Part shown: one piece after another, positions 62,092-64,000 of the stretch
Numbering within the stretch: position 1 is the first letter of the stretch
How the letters are laid out: each line of letters starts with the position of its first letter
The notes under the pieces: generated by a model
The model's input: the letters and a program-made list of their open reading frames with translations, nothing else
Database searches by the model: none
Told to the model about the DNA's origin: nothing
Assembly: GCA_035252015.1 (NCBI GenBank)
Contig: DATFDP010000228.1
Coordinates: forward strand, 1 to 64,000
Length of the DNA stretch: 64,000 bases
Source: JAICWP01 sp035252015
Lineage (GTDB): Bacteria; Acidobacteriota; Terriglobia; Terriglobales; Acidobacteriaceae
Reading direction: 5' to 3'
Translations under genes and position numbers: made by a program

Positions 62092-63080
62092 GCCTCGCCT
62101 CCCTTCGTCTTGCCCTTGGCCGCCTGCAAGATGGCGCGCTTCACCGCCACCCGCGCCAGTTGGACTTTGTAGCCGTTGTGGCTCAGCGGCTTGGCTTGGC
62201 TGACGGCGGCATCTCCCGCCGCCTTGGCTGTCTCTTCGGTCACGGATTTGCCTGCCAGCGCCTGTGCCGCTTCTTCGGACACCCACGGCACCGGCGCCAC
62301 GTAGCCCATCACCACCCGCGCCGAGCGCACCGTGTCGCCATTCATGTGCAGCGCGACCGCCGCCAGCGCCAGCGGCCAGTCAAAGGAGTCCTTCTGCCGC
62401 ACCTCGTAGTGCGCGTACCTGCCCCCTGCTGACGGCGGCAGAAGAATGTCGGTCACAATTTCGTTTGGCTGCAGGTCGTGCTCGCGCTCGCCTTCCGCCT
62501 GGGGAGTCTTGAAGAATTTCTCCAGAGCCACCTCGCGGCTCCCCTTCGTTCCCGCAATGCGAATGCGCGCCTCATAAGCGATCATTGCCGGCACAATGCT
62601 GGATGGGCTGACAAATAGCGCCGGCCCCTCATTGCCCAGAATTGCGTGATAACGATTGTCGCCCGCCTCCACCAGGGACTTGCCCTCCGGCGTCTTCGGC
62701 GTCAAGCCGAAGCCGGAGCGGAAGTACCAGCAGCGCGGGCGTTGGCAGATGTTGCCGCCGATGGTGGCCATATTGCGGATCTGCTGGCTGGCCGCCTCCA
62801 GCAGCGCGTCGGCGAAAGCAGGATAGTGTTGCTTCACCAGAGGGTGGTCAGCCAGATCGCCTAAGGAAGTCAGCGCCCCTATCTGCATGCCGCGCGGCCC
62901 GTAGTGCACGCCGTTGAGTTCGCGGATCTCTTTGATATTAACCACGCGCTTGGGCGCGACCACGTCGTCTTTCATCAGGCTGAGCAGGTCGGTGCCGCCG
63001 GCCAGCACAGCGGCTTCGCCGGACAGCAACTCCACCGCCTGCTGGCGCGTTGAGGGAGTGGTGTATTCGAAAGCTCGCAT
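62088..63080 (-). CDS. Xanthine-dehydrogenase-family FAD-binding subunit (subunit M)
   Basis: A 330-residue flavin subunit of molybdenum hydroxylases (CoxM/XdhB/PaoB-like). FAD motifs are VLAGGTDLLSLMK near residue 26 and ATIGGNICQRPRCWYF near 106. The latter resembles the start of the PaoB-type [4Fe-4S] insertion, of which only two cysteines remain here. It is coupled to the larger catalytic subunit upstream (1-base overlap at 63080) and to the Cys-rich gene downstream. Confidence 0.92.
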   Translation of the reverse strand: MRAFEYTTPSTRQQAVELLSGEAAVLAGGTDLLSLMKDDVVAPKRVVNIKEIRELNGVHYGPRGMQIGALTSLGDLADHPLVKQHYPAFADALLEAASQQIRNMATIGGNICQRPRCWYFRSGFGLTPKTPEGKSLVEAGDNRYHAILGNEGPALFVSPSSIVPAMIAYEARIRIAGTKGSREVALEKFFKTPQAEGEREHDLQPNEIVTDILLPPSAGGRYAHYEVRQKDSFDWPLALAAVALHMNGDTVRSARVVMGYVAPVPWVSEEAAQALAGKSVTEETAKAAGDAAVSQAKPLSHNGYKVQLARVAVKRAILQAAKGKTKGGEA

Positions 63081-64000
63081 CAGGCACCTGCCTTCTGTTG
63101 CTGTTCCAACGCGGCCAGCACGCGGTCGGGAGTGAGAGGAATGAAGGGTACGCGCACGCCAATGGCGTTGGCCACGGCGTTGGAAATGGCCGCACCAGGA
63201 GAGACTACCGGCGGCTCACCCAAGCCGATCACGCCCCGGCTATCGTTCATCGGGTCCGTCATCATGTGCACCACCAGCTCGGGAATGTCGCGCAACCCCG
63301 CCAGGCGGTAGAACTCCATGTTGGGGTTCAGCATGCGCCCGGTTACCGGGTCGAGGATCTTCTCCTCGTAAAGCGCGTAGCTGATGCCCATGATGAGCGC
63401 ACCGTAGCACTGGCTCTCCGCCAGCTTCACGTTGATGATCAGGCCGCAGTCCTGGACCGCCACCATCTTGTTCACTTTGACGATGCCGGTTTCAGTGTCC
63501 ACGGAAACCTCGGCCATCTGCACCCCGCCCACGCCGCTGTTGATCAGGTTGCCAGGGCCGGGATTCTTGCCGGTCACGCTCACTGGCATGGCGCCCAGCT
63601 TGGCGCAAGCCTGCTTCCAGCTGAGCGCCTTGCTGTGGTCGCTCTTCACCCGTACTGTACCGTCCTTCGCTTCCAGGTCGCTGGGTTGAGCGCCGAGCGC
63701 GGGCGCCACTTTGGCGAAGAGTTGATCCAGCGCCATCAGCGACGCGCGCCGCGTGGAAGAGCTGACGCCGCCAATCGTGGTGCTGCCGCCCGAGCCGCCG
63801 TCGGGCGGGTACATGGTGTCGCCGATGTTCAGGCTGATGGCATTCATCGGAAGGCCCAGCGAGTCCCCAGCTACGATGAGGATCGCAGTCCGCGTGCCTG
63901 TGCCCAGGTCCTGCGTGCCCAGCTTGATGTCCACTGAGCCATCGGGGTGGATGGTCATCATGCAATCGCCGGCATGGCCGCGGCCGCCCCAGGTGTGCAT
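63080..64000 (-). CDS. Xanthine-dehydrogenase-family molybdopterin-binding subunit (C-terminal part; cut by window edge)
   Basis: The visible 306 residues are the C-terminal part of the large Mo-cofactor subunit; the gene continues past 64000. Features: LGTQDLGTGTRTAI and GSGGSTTIGG cofactor-binding segments, and the active-site Glu in VIGLGEPPVVSPGAAISNAV. It hydroxylates an aldehyde or N-heterocycle. Stop codon overlaps the FAD-subunit start (TGATG). The 2Fe-2S small subunit is expected further upstream outside the window. Substrate unknown. Confidence 0.92.
   Translation of the reverse strand: MHTWGGRGHAGDCMMTIHPDGSVDIKLGTQDLGTGTRTAILIVAGDSLGLPMNAISLNIGDTMYPPDGGSGGSTTIGGVSSSTRRASLMALDQLFAKVAPALGAQPSDLEAKDGTVRVKSDHSKALSWKQACAKLGAMPVSVTGKNPGPGNLINSGVGGVQMAEVSVDTETGIVKVNKMVAVQDCGLIINVKLAESQCYGALIMGISYALYEEKILDPVTGRMLNPNMEFYRLAGLRDIPELVVHMMTDPMNDSRGVIGLGEPPVVSPGAAISNAVANAIGVRVPFIPLTPDRVLAALEQQQKAGA

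Overview
The window reads as a chromosomal segment of a high-GC Acidobacteriota bacterium, probably a Terriglobia / Koribacter-like lineage (inference). Supporting signs are a ToxR-like winged-helix protein with a membrane tail, a 1315-residue carboxypeptidase-regulatory-domain/TonB-receptor-like outer-membrane protein, a VWFA-domain exported protein of the acidobacterial type, several stand-alone PilZ proteins, many PAS/GAF histidine kinases, and solitary family members rather than phage or plasmid genes. I see no transposase, integrase, CRISPR array or rRNA. The only RNA gene is a tRNA-Pro(GGG) at the left edge.

Layout. 1-7.8 kb: tRNA-Pro; membrane-anchored winged-helix regulator; GtrA-like and CDP-alcohol phosphotransferase pair; RuvX; a 100-residue unknown; CarD; then GreA coupled to a second CDP-alcohol phosphotransferase, an exported aldo/keto reductase, and YihY. 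7.9-13.9 kb: a Lys/Ala/Glu-rich exported peptide, input-less histidine kinase, PilZ, low-affinity iron permease homologue, orphan receiver, FAD oxidoreductase, small zincin plus membrane protein. 13.9-28.9 kb: M48 protease, DMT transporter and a pair of half-size EamA proteins, Dps, SYLF protein, VWFA protein, HtrA, TonB C-terminal protein, LemA-DUF2207, a DUF883-like/holin/DUF3618-like operon, PilZ plus a LuxR regulator with a degenerate receiver, and a second orphan receiver. 29-39 kb: pyrroline-5-carboxylate dehydrogenase, GH16 lipoprotein, exported MetX-like hydrolase and the large TonB-receptor-like protein. 38-46 kb (minus strand): an operon TolC - RND adaptor - RND permease - one-TM protein - LolA-like protein. 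46-53 kb: GAF kinase, 2-oxoglutarate dehydrogenase E1 and a hybrid PAS kinase. 53-64 kb: SnoaL-like protein, OsmC, MsrB, threonine dehydrogenase (tdh), DinB-like, PilZ, ABM protein, OmpR/kinase pair, 2-amino-3-ketobutyrate CoA ligase (kbl), and a xanthine-dehydrogenase-type operon ending in a small Cys-rich protein and running off the right edge.

Genes that plausibly work together: tdh and kbl make the threonine-to-glycine route although they lie 4 kb apart on opposite strands. OsmC, MsrB and Dps are redox/stress defence. TolC-adaptor-RND form one efflux pump whose operon continues into envelope genes of unknown link. The response regulator and kinase at 58-60.3 kb are a two-component pair.

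The most unusual signal is not a gene. About fifteen gaps between genes hold low-complexity, imperfectly palindromic repeats built from short iterated words. I distinguish four word classes: GTTTC/GAAAC, CTACC/GGTAG, GACTCC/GGAGTC with GAACTG, and GTACC/GGTAC. They sit immediately after stop codons or exactly inside gaps within operons, and I can match them to no standard element from sequence alone.
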